Position numbers and translations under genes: made by a program. The notes beneath the pieces were generated by a model. It was not told the origin of the DNA, searched no databases, and worked only from the letters and a program-made list of their open reading frames with translations. This document shows, in pieces, positions 28,068 through 41,992 of a stretch of DNA of 64,000 bases. Origin of the DNA: Candidatus Accumulibacter sp. 66-26 (GTDB lineage Bacteria > Pseudomonadota > Gammaproteobacteria > Burkholderiales > Rhodocyclaceae); assembly GCA_001897745.1 (NCBI GenBank), contig MKUH01000021.1, forward strand, positions 124,001-188,000, given 5' to 3'. The stretch's first letter is position 1. Each line of letters opens with the position of its first letter.

Positions 28068-28669
28068 TCCGCATCAACCTACTGCCTCACCGCGAAGAGA
28101 AGCGAAAGGCGCGGCGACAGCAGTTCTATGCATTGTCCGGACTGGTCTCGATTCTGGCCGGCCTGATCGTCTTCCTGTTCTATTCGATCATCGGCGGCTA
28201 CATCGGCAGCCAGGAAGAAAAGAACAATTTTCTCAAGAGCGAGATCGCTGTTCTCGACAAGCAGATCGACCAGATCAAGCGTCTCAAGGAGCAGACGCAA
28301 GCACTGCTCTCGCGCAAGCAGATCATCGAGTCGCTGCAGCGCGACCGGGCTGAAGCGGTCAATCTCCTGAGCGAACTGGCGAAGCAGATGCCGGAAGGGG
28401 TCTATCTGCGCTCCATCCGGCAAACGGGACAGCGCGTCGATCTGATCGGCTACGCGCAGTCGAATGCCCGGGTGTCGACGCTGATGCGCAATCTCGAAGC
28501 ATCTCCGTGGCTGGAAAAGCCTCAGCTGGTGGAGATCAAGGCGATCGTCGTCGATAAGCGGCGCCTGAACGAATTCAGCATGAACGTGGCGGTGACGCGG
28601 GCGCCGGCCCAGGACGCCGACAAGAAGCCCGGCGCGCAGGCCGCCGCGTCGGCGAGGGATAAGAAATGA
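28064..28669 (+). CDS. pilN: type IV pilus inner-membrane protein PilN
   Basis: A 201-residue bitopic membrane protein with the conserved PilM-binding N-terminus MIRINLLPHREEKRKARR, one helix (about 22-43), and a periplasmic coiled coil and ferredoxin-like domain. It forms heterodimers with PilO. The start ATG 28064 overlaps the pilM stop; the stop overlaps the pilO start. Confidence 0.95.
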   Translation: MIRINLLPHREEKRKARRQQFYALSGLVSILAGLIVFLFYSIIGGYIGSQEEKNNFLKSEIAVLDKQIDQIKRLKEQTQALLSRKQIIESLQRDRAEAVNLLSELAKQMPEGVYLRSIRQTGQRVDLIGYAQSNARVSTLMRNLEASPWLEKPQLVEIKAIVVDKRRLNEFSMNVAVTRAPAQDADKKPGAQAAASARDKK

Positions 28670-29343
28670 AGACGCCTGATCTGTCGAGTGTCGATTTCAA
28701 GGCGCTCCTTGAGGATTTCAGAAATCTGAATCCCAAGGATGTCGGTGCATGGCCGGCGGCGCCCAGGGTTGCAGTTCTGATCGGTTTGTTCGTACTGATC
28801 CTGGTCGGCGGGTGGTGGTTTTTCTGGCAGGAGCAACTCGATACGCTAGACGCGAAGCGGCAGGACGAGCAGCGCCTCAAGGAAGAGTACGTTAGCAAGA
28901 AGCGACAGGCCGTCAATCTGGACTTGTATACGCAGCAGCTGAACGAGATCGATCGTTCCTTCGGCGCGCTGCTCAAGCAGCTGCCGAATAAATCGGAAGT
29001 AGAGGCGCTGCTGGTCGAGATCAACCAGGCGGGGATGGGACGCGGTTTGCAGTTCGAATTGTTCAAGCCGGGGCAGGAGTCCATGAAGGATTTCTACGCC
29101 GAGTTGCCGATTTCAGTGAAGCTGGTCGGCAGCTATCATGATTTCGGCGCCTTTGCCGGCGATATCGGGCGTTTGTCGCGGATCGTCACGCTCAACAATA
29201 TTGCCATTACGCAGAACCCCCAGGCCAAGGACGGAAGTCTGATGATGGACGCCGTCACCAAGACTTTCCGCTACCTCGACGAGGAGGAGGTAGCGCAGCA
29301 GAAGAAGGCGGCGCAAGCAGCCAAGAAGGGAGGCGGAAGATGA
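28666..29343 (+). CDS. pilO: type IV pilus inner-membrane protein PilO
   Basis: A 225-residue bitopic protein with a membrane helix at about 36-54 (AVLIGLFVLILVGGWWFFW), a coiled coil and a periplasmic domain carrying the family segment LLVEINQAGMGRGLQFELF. It pairs with PilN and connects to PilP. ATGA overlaps occur on both sides. Confidence 0.95.
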   Translation: MKTPDLSSVDFKALLEDFRNLNPKDVGAWPAAPRVAVLIGLFVLILVGGWWFFWQEQLDTLDAKRQDEQRLKEEYVSKKRQAVNLDLYTQQLNEIDRSFGALLKQLPNKSEVEALLVEINQAGMGRGLQFELFKPGQESMKDFYAELPISVKLVGSYHDFGAFAGDIGRLSRIVTLNNIAITQNPQAKDGSLMMDAVTKTFRYLDEEEVAQQKKAAQAAKKGGGR

Positions 29344-29861
29344 GACGCTTCGCTCTGCTTGGCGTGTGCCTGCTGCTGACCGCCTGTTCGGGAGGCGAGC
29401 ATGAAGACCTGCGGCAGTGGATGGCGGACGAAACTAAGGATATTCGGGGTCGCATTCCGCCGCTGCCGGAGGTCAAGCCCTATGAGCCCGCCCCCTACGA
29501 TGCCGGAAACCTGCTTGATCCTTTCCGTTCCGCAAAAATCGAACCGGAGCACCGGAAATCCGGCGGAGGCGGCATGCAGCCCGACTTCAACCGCCATAAG
29601 GAGCCTCTCGAGTCCTTCCCGCTGGAGTCGCTCAAATACGTCGGGGTCCTGCTCAAGGCCAAAGCCTCGTACGCCATCATTCTGGCCGACGGCGCCTTGC
29701 ATCAGGTGAAGCTTGGAAATTACATGGGACAGAACTTCGGTGTGATCACGAAAATATCGGAGTCCGAAGTGGCGCTCAGAGAGCTCATACAGGATCCGGG
29801 CGGGGAATGGGTCGAGCGGGTGAGCACGCTGCAGTTGCAGGAAAAGGAGACTGGAAAGTGA
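29340..29861 (+). CDS. pilP: type IV pilus lipoprotein PilP
   Basis: A 173-residue lipoprotein with lipobox LLLTAC (Cys 16), a disordered linker, and a C-terminal beta domain (LESLKYVGVLLKAKASYAI, then VGNYMGQNFGVI-like segment KLGNYMGQNFGVI) that contacts the PilQ N0 domain. It bridges PilNO and the secretin. Its stop overlaps the pilQ GTG start. Confidence 0.94.
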   Translation: MRRFALLGVCLLLTACSGGEHEDLRQWMADETKDIRGRIPPLPEVKPYEPAPYDAGNLLDPFRSAKIEPEHRKSGGGGMQPDFNRHKEPLESFPLESLKYVGVLLKAKASYAIILADGALHQVKLGNYMGQNFGVITKISESEVALRELIQDPGGEWVERVSTLQLQEKETGK

Positions 29862-31969
29862 TAAATATCAAACGTTGCCTGCTGTCGCTGGCGGGGGGGC
29901 TCCTTTGCCTAGTGTCGCTGGCGTCCGCGCAGGATGCGAGCAGCGGGAAAATGAATTCGATCGAATCCATGAATGTCGCCCAGCAGGGCGGATCGGTCAC
30001 CCTGAAGCTTATGTTCAAGGAGCCGTTGTCGGCGTTGCCGGCTGGTTTCAGCATCGCCAAGCCTGCACGCATTGCGCTGGATTTTCCGGATACGGTAAAC
30101 GGTCTGGGCAAAAGCAGCCAAGTCTACAACGAGGGGGAGTTGCGCAGCGTCAACATCGCGCAGGTGAGTGACCGGACGCGGCTGGTGCTCAATCTTGGCA
30201 AGGCCATGAGCTACGACATGAAGATCGAGGGAGCGAGCCTGCTGATTGCACTGCAGCCCTCGGTTGTGCAGGGGGCTCTCATTCAGGAAGTGACGCATTT
30301 TGCCGAGCCGCGGCCTTCTCAAGTGGAAACGACCGTCCGCGATATTTCCTTCCGTCGTGGCAAGGATGGAGAGGCGCGCATCACCGTTGATCTCAGCGAT
30401 GCCAATGCCGGAATCGATATCCGCCAGCAGGGAGCGAATCTTGTGGTGGATTTTGTCAAAGTGAAGCTTCCAGGTGGCTTACGGAAGCGTCTTGATGTGA
30501 CCGATTTCGCGACGCCCGTCACTGCGGTAAATACCACGCAACAGGGTTCCAATGTGCAAATGACGATCACTCCACAAGGGCTGTGGGAGCACAATGCCTA
30601 TCAGACCGATACCCAGTTTGTCATCGAGGTCAAGCAGGTCATCGAAAATCCGAACAAACTCGTTCAAGGGTCGCGGGGCGGTTATCAGGGCGAGAAGCTG
30701 TCGCTAAACTTTCAGAATGTCGACGTGCGACGTTTGCTGCAGGTGATCGGCGAGTTTACCGGGCTCAACATGGTGGTCAGCGACTCGGTCGGAGGTTCAA
30801 TCACTCTGATTCTCAAGGATGTGCCCTGGGATCAGGCGCTCGATATCATCCTCAAGCAGAAAGGACTCGACATGCGCAAGAACGGCAATGTTGTCCTGAT
30901 TGCGCCGCGCGAGGAACTTGCCATCAAGGAAAAGCTTGAGCTTGAGTCCCGGCAACAGATTGGCGATATCGAGCCGTTGCATCAAGAAGGCTTCCAGCTT
31001 AATTATCACAAAGCAAAAGAGATTTTTGAGGTTCTCAAAAACAAAGAGCAGACGTTGCTTTCTAAACGAGGGTCCGTAATTGTTGACGAGCGTACGAATC
31101 AGCTGTTCGTCACTGATACGCCATCCCGGCTAGCTGATTTGAGGCGCTTGATCGCGTCCATTGACGTTCCGCTTCGTCAGGTAATGATTGAGGCGCGTAT
31201 CGTTGAGGCGAGCGATAGTTTCAGCAAAAATTTGGGCGTTCGACTTGGCTATAACGATATGAGCGGCGGTGGTACTAACAATGCTGGTGTCGTTGTCGGG
31301 GGGAAGAGTGCTGGGATGGGGTACTACAACGGGCAAGTTGAGACCAAGCCTGACTTTACTCGTGACCTTACCTCTGTAAATTTGCCCGCGACGCCGCGGG
31401 CAGGTACGGCAGGTGCTTTCTCGTTCGTCCTGTTTAATGCAGCTAAGACGGTTTTTTTGAATACGGAAATTTCCGCACTTGAAGCGGACGGCCGCGGTAA
31501 GGTGATTTCTAGCCCGCGCGTTATGACGGCTAATCAGGTTGAGGCACTGATTGAGCAGGGCGTCGAAATTCCATACCAGCAGGCGACGAGTTCTGGGGCC
31601 ACCAGTATCTCGTTCCGTAAGGCCAATCTTGCGCTCAAGGTGAAGCCACAGATTACACCGGACGGCAAGATCATTATGACGCTTGATGTGAATAAGGATA
31701 CGCCGAACACCCAGTTGTCCACTGGCGCAGGGGTCGCGATCGATACCAAGCACGTCAAGACGGAGGTTTTGGTTGAAAACGGCGGCACCGTTGTGATTGG
31801 TGGGATTTATACCCAGTCGATTCGGGACAATACACAACGAATTCCTGTGCTTGGCGACATCCCTTATCTTGGTTTCCTGTTCAGGAACAGCGAGAAAATT
31901 GACGACAAAAGTGAGTTACTTGTTTTTATTACCCCGCGGATTGTTACCGAAGGCTTGGCTGTGCGCTGA
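29858..31969 (+). CDS. pilQ: type IV pilus secretin PilQ
   Basis: A 703-residue outer-membrane secretin. It has a signal peptide ending near ASAQ, two AMIN peptidoglycan-binding domains, an STN/N0 domain (LNFQNVDVRRLLQVIGEFTG), N1, and the secretin domain ending GFLFRNSEKIDDKSELLVFITPR (ends at 31950; shown across two segments). The start is GTG 29858, overlapping the pilP stop, with AAGGAGA just upstream. Base composition falls along the gene: bases 31021-31080 have only 24 G/C of 60 and many codons ending in A or T, unlike the neighbours. This suggests a replaced or laterally acquired 3' part. Confidence 0.95.
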   Translation: MINIKRCLLSLAGGLLCLVSLASAQDASSGKMNSIESMNVAQQGGSVTLKLMFKEPLSALPAGFSIAKPARIALDFPDTVNGLGKSSQVYNEGELRSVNIAQVSDRTRLVLNLGKAMSYDMKIEGASLLIALQPSVVQGALIQEVTHFAEPRPSQVETTVRDISFRRGKDGEARITVDLSDANAGIDIRQQGANLVVDFVKVKLPGGLRKRLDVTDFATPVTAVNTTQQGSNVQMTITPQGLWEHNAYQTDTQFVIEVKQVIENPNKLVQGSRGGYQGEKLSLNFQNVDVRRLLQVIGEFTGLNMVVSDSVGGSITLILKDVPWDQALDIILKQKGLDMRKNGNVVLIAPREELAIKEKLELESRQQIGDIEPLHQEGFQLNYHKAKEIFEVLKNKEQTLLSKRGSVIVDERTNQLFVTDTPSRLADLRRLIASIDVPLRQVMIEARIVEASDSFSKNLGVRLGYNDMSGGGTNNAGVVVGGKSAGMGYYNGQVETKPDFTRDLTSVNLPATPRAGTAGAFSFVLFNAAKTVFLNTEISALEADGRGKVISSPRVMTANQVEALIEQGVEIPYQQATSSGATSISFRKANLALKVKPQITPDGKIIMTLDVNKDTPNTQLSTGAGVAIDTKHVKTEVLVENGGTVVIGGIYTQSIRDNTQRIPVLGDIPYLGFLFRNSEKIDDKSELLVFITPRIVTEGLAVR

Positions 31970-31983
31970 GTTCAATTGCAGGG

Positions 31984-32012
31984 AAAAAAAGCCGGCATCA
32001 GCCGGCTTTTTT
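31984..32012 (+). terminator. intrinsic terminator of the pil operon
   Basis: An A7 run, stem GCCGGC (31991-31996), loop ATCA, stem GCCGGC (32001-32006) and six Ts. The A and T runs extend the stem and would allow use from either strand. Confidence 0.88.
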
Positions 32013-32052
32013 GCGTTCGGTACTCGCTTCCTCGCTACGGTAGAATGGCGTC

Positions 32053-32589
32053 GTGGAAAATCAACAAGACAAACAGAACATTTACCTTGTCGGCTTGATG
32101 GGGGCCGGGAAAACGACGATCGGACGGGTGCTGGCCAAGCGGCTGGGGCTCGGTTTCGTGGATTCCGATCACGAGATCGAAGCGCGTACCGGAGTTCGCA
32201 TTCCGACCATCTTCGAGATCGAGGGCGAGGAGGGGTTTCGCAAGCGCGAGGCGCAGGTCATTCTCGATCTGGCGCGGGCGGGCGGGCAGGTGGTGGCGAC
32301 CGGCGGCGGTGCGGTGCTGCGACAGGAAAATCGCGAGAATCTGAAAGCCAGCGGCTTCGTCATCTATCTCAACGTGCCGCCGCAGGCGCTCTGGGAGCGG
32401 ACGCGGCACGACAAGAACCGGCCTTTGCTGCAGGTCGGTGATCCGCTGCAGAAGCTGCGGGAGCTTTATGCGCAGCGCGATCCCTTGTATCGCGAAGTCG
32501 CCGATCTGGTGGTCGACGGCAGCCGGCTCAACGCCCAGGGCGTGTTGCAACTCCTGATGAGGGAAGTGGAAGAGCGATGGAAACGTTGA
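32053..32589 (+). CDS. aroK: shikimate kinase
   Basis: A 178-residue kinase that phosphorylates shikimate at the 3-OH in the chorismate pathway. P-loop GLMGAGKTT is at 14-22, the shikimate-binding DSDHEIE, the GEEGFRKRE and the VATGGGAV motifs are present. The start is GTG 32053; an ATG at 32045 is out of frame. It overlaps aroB by 13 bases, the standard aroKB pairing after pilQ. Confidence 0.95.
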   Translation: MENQQDKQNIYLVGLMGAGKTTIGRVLAKRLGLGFVDSDHEIEARTGVRIPTIFEIEGEEGFRKREAQVILDLARAGGQVVATGGGAVLRQENRENLKASGFVIYLNVPPQALWERTRHDKNRPLLQVGDPLQKLRELYAQRDPLYREVADLVVDGSRLNAQGVLQLLMREVEERWKR

Positions 32590-33665
32590 GCGTAGCGCTG
32601 GGCGATCGCGCCTATCCGATCCATATCGGACGCGGCCTGCTGGGGCGCAGCGAATTGCTGCTGCCCGTTCTGCGTCAGCCGAAGGTGGCGATCGTCACCA
32701 ACACGACGGTCGCGCCGCTCTACCTCGATCAACTGGCCGGGGGGCTGCGGCGTGCCGGTGTGACGGTTGCCGAGATCGTTCTGCCCGACGGCGAGCGTTT
32801 CAAGGACTGGCAGACGCTCAATTCCATTTTCGACGTGCTGCTCGAGCAGCGCTGCGAGCGATCGACGACCCTGATCGCCCTCGGCGGCGGTGTCGTCGGC
32901 GACATGACCGGTTTTGCCGCCGCCTGTTATCAGCGCGGAATGCCCTTCATCCAGGTGCCGACCACGCTGCTGTCGCAGGTCGACTCCTCGGTCGGCGGCA
33001 AGACGGCGATCAATCACCCGCTCGGCAAGAACATGATCGGTGCCTTCTATCAGCCGCGGCTGGTGCTGGCCGATACCGATACACTGTCCACGTTGCCCGA
33101 CCGCGAATTGCGCGCGGGCCTTGCGGAAGTGATCAAGTACGGCCTGATTCGCGACCTGCCCTTTCTCGAGTGGCTGGAAGCCAATCTCGACGCGCTCCTG
33201 GCGCGCGACCCTCAAGCGCTGGCTTACGCGATCCATCGCTCCTGCCACAACAAGGCCGAGGTCGTCGTTGCCGACGAGCACGAGAACGGCGAGCGGGCGC
33301 TGCTCAACCTCGGGCACACCTTCGGCCATGCGATCGAGACCGGGATGGGGTACGGCGAATGGCTGCACGGCGAGGCTGTCGCGGTGGGCACGCTGATGGC
33401 CGCCGAACTTTCCCGTCGTATGGGCTGGATCGGCAGCGCCGACGTGCAGCGCATCGAATCGCTCTATGTGCGCGCCGGTTTGCCGGTGTGCGGGCCGCAA
33501 CTCGCCGCCGAGCGCTACCTGGAACTGATGCAACACGACAAGAAAGTGCAGGACGGCAAGCTGCGCCTCGTTCTGTTGCAGGCCGTCGGGCGCGCCGTGG
33601 TGAGCGACGCGGCGCAGCCGGCTGACATCTTCGGGGCGGTCGCGTCCCGCAGTCCTCATGTCTGA
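32577..33665 (+). CDS. aroB: 3-dehydroquinate synthase
   Basis: A 362-residue NAD- and metal-dependent enzyme, second in the shikimate pathway. Visible features are the NAD-binding [29 protein letters not shown], and metal ligands in the [12 protein letters not shown] and [10 protein letters not shown] motifs. It overlaps aroK upstream and dgt downstream by 8 bases. Confidence 0.96.
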   Translation: METLSVALGDRAYPIHIGRGLLGRSELLLPVLRQPKVAIVTNTTVAPLYLDQLAGGLRRAGVTVAEIVLPDGERFKDWQTLNSIFDVLLEQRCERSTTLIALGGGVVGDMTGFAAACYQRGMPFIQVPTTLLSQVDSSVGGKTAINHPLGKNMIGAFYQPRLVLADTDTLSTLPDRELRAGLAEVIKYGLIRDLPFLEWLEANLDALLARDPQALAYAIHRSCHNKAEVVVADEHENGERALLNLGHTFGHAIETGMGYGEWLHGEAVAVGTLMAAELSRRMGWIGSADVQRIESLYVRAGLPVCGPQLAAERYLELMQHDKKVQDGKLRLVLLQAVGRAVVSDAAQPADIFGAVASRSPHV

Positions 33666-34779
33666 ACTCGCCGCCTACGCCGTGACGTCGGCCAACTCGC
33701 GCGGGCGCCGCCATGCCGAGGAGCGGCCGACGCTGCGCAGCGAGTTTCAGCGCGACAAGGATCGCATCATCCATTCGACGGCCTTCCGCCGCCTCGAATA
33801 CAAGACGCAGGTCTTCGTCAATCACGAGGGCGACCTGTTCCGTACCCGTCTGACGCACAGCCTGGAGGTCGCCCAGATCGCGCGCGGCATCGCGCGCGCC
33901 TTGCGCCTCAACGAGGACCTCGCCGAGGCCGTGTCGCTGGCACACGATCTCGGCCACACGCCTTTCGGCCACGCCGGGCAGGACGCGCTGAACGATTGCA
34001 TGCGCGACTACGGCGGTTTCGAACACAACCTGCAGAGTTTGCGCACGGTCGATCAGCTCGAGGAGCGCTACGCCGCCTTCGACGGACTCAACCTCTGTTT
34101 TGAAACGCGCGAAGGCATCGTCAAGCACTGCTCGCTCGAGAACGCCCGCAAGCTCGGCGAAATCGGCGAACGCTTCCTCGTCCGACGGCAGCCGTCGCTC
34201 GAAGCGCAAATCTGCAACCTGGCCGACGAGATCGCCTATAACAACCACGACGTCGACGACGGCCTGCGCTCGGGCCTGATCACGCTCGAGCAGTTGGAAG
34301 AGATCGGCCTTTTCGCCCGCCATGTGGCCGAGGTGCGCGCACGCTACCCGGAACTCGGCGGCCGGCGCCTGATACATGAAACGGTGCGCCGCATGATCAA
34401 CGTCCTGGTTTGTGACCTGATCGACACGACGGCCGCCAACATCGCTGCGCGCGCGCCGAAAAACCTCGACGAGGCGCGCGAGTCGCCGCCGCTGGTCGCT
34501 TTCTCCGGGGAAATGCACGCGGCGCAGCGCGAGATGAAGCGCTTCTTGCGCCAACACCTCTACCAGCACTACCAGGTGCTGCGCATGACCAGCAAGGCGC
34601 GGCGCATCGTCGCCGACCTCTTTGCCGCCTTCATGAGCGACCCCCGCCTGCTGCCGCCGCAATACCAGCAAGCGCTCGGCGGCGACCAGCCGCGCGCGGT
34701 CGCCGACTACATCGCCGGGATGACGGATCGCTATGCGATGAAGGAGCATCGCCGGCTGTTCGCGGTCGGTGAAATCTAG
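33658..34779 (+). CDS. dgt: dGTPase-like HD-domain triphosphohydrolase
   Basis: A 373-residue HD-domain enzyme of the dGTP triphosphohydrolase-like family, which removes triphosphate from dNTPs. HD signatures are [14 protein letters not shown] (about 66-79) and [13 protein letters not shown] (about 96-108); NHDVDDGL supplies further metal ligands. It is the short (about 370-residue) class typical for this pil-aro-dgt-glt neighbourhood. It ends just before a near-perfect NtrC-type palindrome. Confidence 0.9.
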   Translation: MSELAAYAVTSANSRGRRHAEERPTLRSEFQRDKDRIIHSTAFRRLEYKTQVFVNHEGDLFRTRLTHSLEVAQIARGIARALRLNEDLAEAVSLAHDLGHTPFGHAGQDALNDCMRDYGGFEHNLQSLRTVDQLEERYAAFDGLNLCFETREGIVKHCSLENARKLGEIGERFLVRRQPSLEAQICNLADEIAYNNHDVDDGLRSGLITLEQLEEIGLFARHVAEVRARYPELGGRRLIHETVRRMINVLVCDLIDTTAANIAARAPKNLDEARESPPLVAFSGEMHAAQREMKRFLRQHLYQHYQVLRMTSKARRIVADLFAAFMSDPRLLPPQYQQALGGDQPRAVADYIAGMTDRYAMKEHRRLFAVGEI

Positions 34780-34802
34780 ACGAGGCGAGCGATGCTGTCG
34801 GG

Positions 34803-34831
34803 CTGCAATGCACCGTTTTGGTGCATTGCAG
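34803..34831 (+). promoter_or_regulatory. NtrC-type enhancer site upstream of gltBD
   Basis: A 29-base palindrome with perfect 12-base arms (34803-34814 and 34820-34831). Its core TGCACCGTTTTGGTGCA (34809-34825) differs at one position from the NtrC consensus TGCACCA-N3-TGGTGCA. The centre is about 155 bases before gltB, a normal enhancer distance. The only sigma-54-like match downstream, TGGCGT-N5-TTAA at 34919-34933, lacks the -12 GC, so the partner promoter is unclear. A sigma-70-like -35 TTGACG is at 34911-34916. Confidence 0.6.
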
Positions 34832-34887
34832 CATCTTGAAGCCCTAAGTCTTTCGCTGTATATTTACCAGTCGCCCATTAAATTCGT

Positions 34888-34912
34888 AAGCCGGCAGCGC
34901 GCCGGCTTTTTT
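34888..34912 (+). terminator. intrinsic terminator after dgt
   Basis: Stem AAGCCGGC (34888-34895), loop AGCGC, stem GCCGGCTT (34901-34908) and a T run to 34912. It ends the aroKB-dgt unit and lies between the NtrC-type site and gltB, so the gltB promoter must be downstream of it. Confidence 0.82.
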
Positions 34913-34972
34913 GACGTTTGGCGTGTCGATTAATTCGTATGACGTCATTGTTTTCTTGAGGATTCGAGCGTG

Positions 34973-39646
<4,674 letters not shown>

Positions 39647-41098
39647 ATGGGAAAGCCGACTGGCTTCATCGAGTATCAACGTCTGTCGGAGGCCTACGAG
39701 CCGGCCGATTCGCGCCTGAAGCACTACCGCGAGTTCGTCGTCACGCTGAGCGACGAGCAGGCCGCCATTCAGGGCGCGCGCTGCATGGACTGCGGCGTGC
39801 CCTTCTGCAATAACGGCTGCCCCGTGAACAACATCATTCCCGACTGGAACGATCTCGTTTATCGCGGCAACTGGGAAGAGGCGCTGGCCGTCCTGCACTC
39901 GACCAACAACTTCCCGGATTTCACCGGCCGCATCTGTCCGGCACCGTGCGAAGCCGCCTGCACGCTCAACATCAACAACGACCCGGTCGGCATCAAGTCG
40001 ATCGAGCACGCGATCGTCGACAAGGGCTGGGCGATGGGCTGGATCAAGCCACAGCCGTCCGCCAGGAAGACCGGCAAGAAGGTCGCCGTCGTCGGCTCCG
40101 GCCCGGCCGGCCTCGCCGCCGCCCAGCAGCTGGCACGCGTCGGTCACGCCGTCGTCGTCTTCGAGAAGAGTGACCGCATCGGCGGCTTGCTGCGCTACGG
40201 CATCCCCGACTTCAAGTTCGAGAAGTCGCACATCGACCGTCGCGTCGCGCAGATGGAAGCCGAGGGCGTCGAATTCCGCGTCAATCAGCACATCGGCGGC
40301 AGCGGCGCGCACGGCGTTCCGGCCAACCGCCTGCTCGCCGACTTCGACGCGGTGGTCCTCGCCGGCGGCGCCGAGCAGCCGCGCGACCTGCCGGTGCCCG
40401 GGCGCGAGCTCGACGGCGTCTATTTCGCGATGGATTTCCTGCCGCAGCAGAACAAGGTCAACGCCGGCGACACGCTGCCCGCGCAGACCCTGGCCACCGG
40501 CAAGCACGTCATCGTGATCGGCGGCGGCGACACCGGCTCCGACTGCGTCGGCACCAGCAACCGCCACGGCGCGCTGTCGGTGACCCAGTTCGAGCTGATG
40601 CCGCAGCCGCCCGAGCAGGAAAACAAGGAGCTGACCTGGCCCTACTGGCCGCTCAAGATGCGCACCTCGTCCTCGCACGAGGAAGGCTGCACGCGCGACT
40701 TCGCCGTCGCCACCAAGGAACTGATTGGTGAAAATGGCAAGGTCAAGGCGCTCAAGGCCGTGCGCGTCGAATGGAAGGACGGCAGGATGAGCGAAGTGCC
40801 GGGCAGCGAGTTCGAGCTGAAAGCCGACCTCGTCCTGCTCGCCATGGGCTTCGTCTCGCCGGTCAAGCAGGGACTGCTCGAGCAACTCGGCTCGCTCGGC
40901 CTCGAACTCGACGCGCGCAACAACGTCAAGGCGAGCACCGAAGGCGCCGGCTGCTACGCGACCGGCGTCGGCAAGGTCTTCGCCGCCGGCGACATGCGGC
41001 GCGGTCAGTCGCTGGTCGTCTGGGCGATCCGCGAAGGACGTCAGTGCGCCCGCGAAGTCGACGCTTTCCTGATGGGATCGAGCTCCCTGCCGCGCTGA
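39647..41098 (+). CDS. gltD: glutamate synthase (NADPH) small subunit
   Basis: A 483-residue FAD/NADPH oxidoreductase that supplies electrons to GltB. The N-terminal 4Fe-4S cysteines are in [15 protein letters not shown] and CPAPCEAAC. The FAD site is [13 protein letters not shown], the NADPH site is [12 protein letters not shown], and a C-terminal [14 protein letters not shown] motif is present. It starts one base after the gltB stop and is followed by a strong terminator. Confidence 0.97.
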   Translation: MGKPTGFIEYQRLSEAYEPADSRLKHYREFVVTLSDEQAAIQGARCMDCGVPFCNNGCPVNNIIPDWNDLVYRGNWEEALAVLHSTNNFPDFTGRICPAPCEAACTLNINNDPVGIKSIEHAIVDKGWAMGWIKPQPSARKTGKKVAVVGSGPAGLAAAQQLARVGHAVVVFEKSDRIGGLLRYGIPDFKFEKSHIDRRVAQMEAEGVEFRVNQHIGGSGAHGVPANRLLADFDAVVLAGGAEQPRDLPVPGRELDGVYFAMDFLPQQNKVNAGDTLPAQTLATGKHVIVIGGGDTGSDCVGTSNRHGALSVTQFELMPQPPEQENKELTWPYWPLKMRTSSSHEEGCTRDFAVATKELIGENGKVKALKAVRVEWKDGRMSEVPGSEFELKADLVLLAMGFVSPVKQGLLEQLGSLGLELDARNNVKASTEGAGCYATGVGKVFAAGDMRRGQSLVVWAIREGRQCAREVDAFLMGSSSLPR

Positions 41099-41143
41099 TC
41101 CGGCGGATGAGTGCTGCGGCGGCCCTTGCGGCCCGCTGCGCTG

Positions 41144-41177
41144 AAACCCCGTTCCGGCCTGCCGAAACGGGGTTTTT
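41144..41177 (+). terminator. intrinsic terminator of gltBD
   Basis: Arms AAACCCCGTT (41144-41153) and AACGGGGTTT (41166-41175) pair perfectly around a 12-base loop that can pair further inside (CGGC/GCCG), followed by Ts and CTTT. Confidence 0.87.
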
Positions 41178-41234
41178 CTTTGGCCCGGATGCCCGGCTAT
41201 GGCATAGTTACGGCTGCTCCGAGAGGGAATTCTT

Positions 41235-41972
41235 ATGAATCCGGAATTACAGAAATCGCTGCAGGTCTCCGTGCTGCCGGGCACGCTCGACAGCTATATG
41301 CTGATCATCCTGCTCGTCATGTTCGTCGCCGGGGTGCTGGGCGGTCTGGCCAACTATTTCCTGCGCGACCGGCCGGCCGACGCCGACCTGCGCGAGCGGC
41401 GCGACTGGGTGAAATATCCGCTCCTCGGCGTCATCGCCGCGCTGACCGTTCCGCTCTTCCTGAACATGATTTCGAGCAATCTGCTCGAGGCCGCCCGCAC
41501 CCGGCCGGTCGATCTCTTCGTCTTCGGTGGCTTCTGCCTGATCTACGTCGTCGCCTCGCGCCGCCTCTTCGAAAACGTCGCCAACCGCTTGCTCGGCCAG
41601 ATGGATCAGGTCAAGCGCGACATGGGGCAGCTCAAGGACTGGCAGGAGGCGCAGCCGGCGCCGCGCGACGAGCCGGCGCCCGAGGTCGCGCCGAAAGTCG
41701 AGCCGCCGCGGGAAGCGCTGACCTATAACGACGTCGAACTGCTGCGCGCGATTGCCGAGGAAAGCTATGTTTACGGTAACCTCGCCGGTCTCACCGACAA
41801 GACCGGACTCGGGCGCGACCTCGTCAGCAGCCGCCTGACCGTGCTCAAGAACCTCGGTGTCCTCGAAACCCGCATCAACGACAAGAACGTCCTGCACTGG
41901 TTCGTCTCTCCCCGGGGCAAGCAGATGCTGGGCGAAATCCTCACCGGCCAGGACGACCGCAAGAGCGCCTGA
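41235..41972 (+). CDS. membrane protein with C-terminal winged helix (YEATS-associated helix-containing type)
   Basis: A 245-residue protein with three or four membrane helices (about 21-42, 61-80, 92-107), a Lys/Gln-rich helix, a Pro/Glu linker (about 138-160) and a C-terminal MarR/ArsR-like winged helix ([20 protein letters not shown], later [19 protein letters not shown]). The membrane part resembles proteins NCBI calls YEATS-associated helix-containing; this name is from memory and tentative. Its function is unknown; a membrane-tethered DNA-binding or protein-binding sensor is possible. It lies between the gltD terminator and glmU, 20 bases before glmU, so it may be cotranscribed with glmUS. 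Confidence 0.65.
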   Translation: MNPELQKSLQVSVLPGTLDSYMLIILLVMFVAGVLGGLANYFLRDRPADADLRERRDWVKYPLLGVIAALTVPLFLNMISSNLLEAARTRPVDLFVFGGFCLIYVVASRRLFENVANRLLGQMDQVKRDMGQLKDWQEAQPAPRDEPAPEVAPKVEPPREALTYNDVELLRAIAEESYVYGNLAGLTDKTGLGRDLVSSRLTVLKNLGVLETRINDKNVLHWFVSPRGKQMLGEILTGQDDRKSA

Positions 41973-41992
41973 CCGACTACCGAACGGCAATC

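Noticed and set aside
34803..34831. Intrinsic terminator of dgt
   Set aside because: The stem is strong but no T run follows; a proper terminator comes at 34888-34912, and the core matches an NtrC site.
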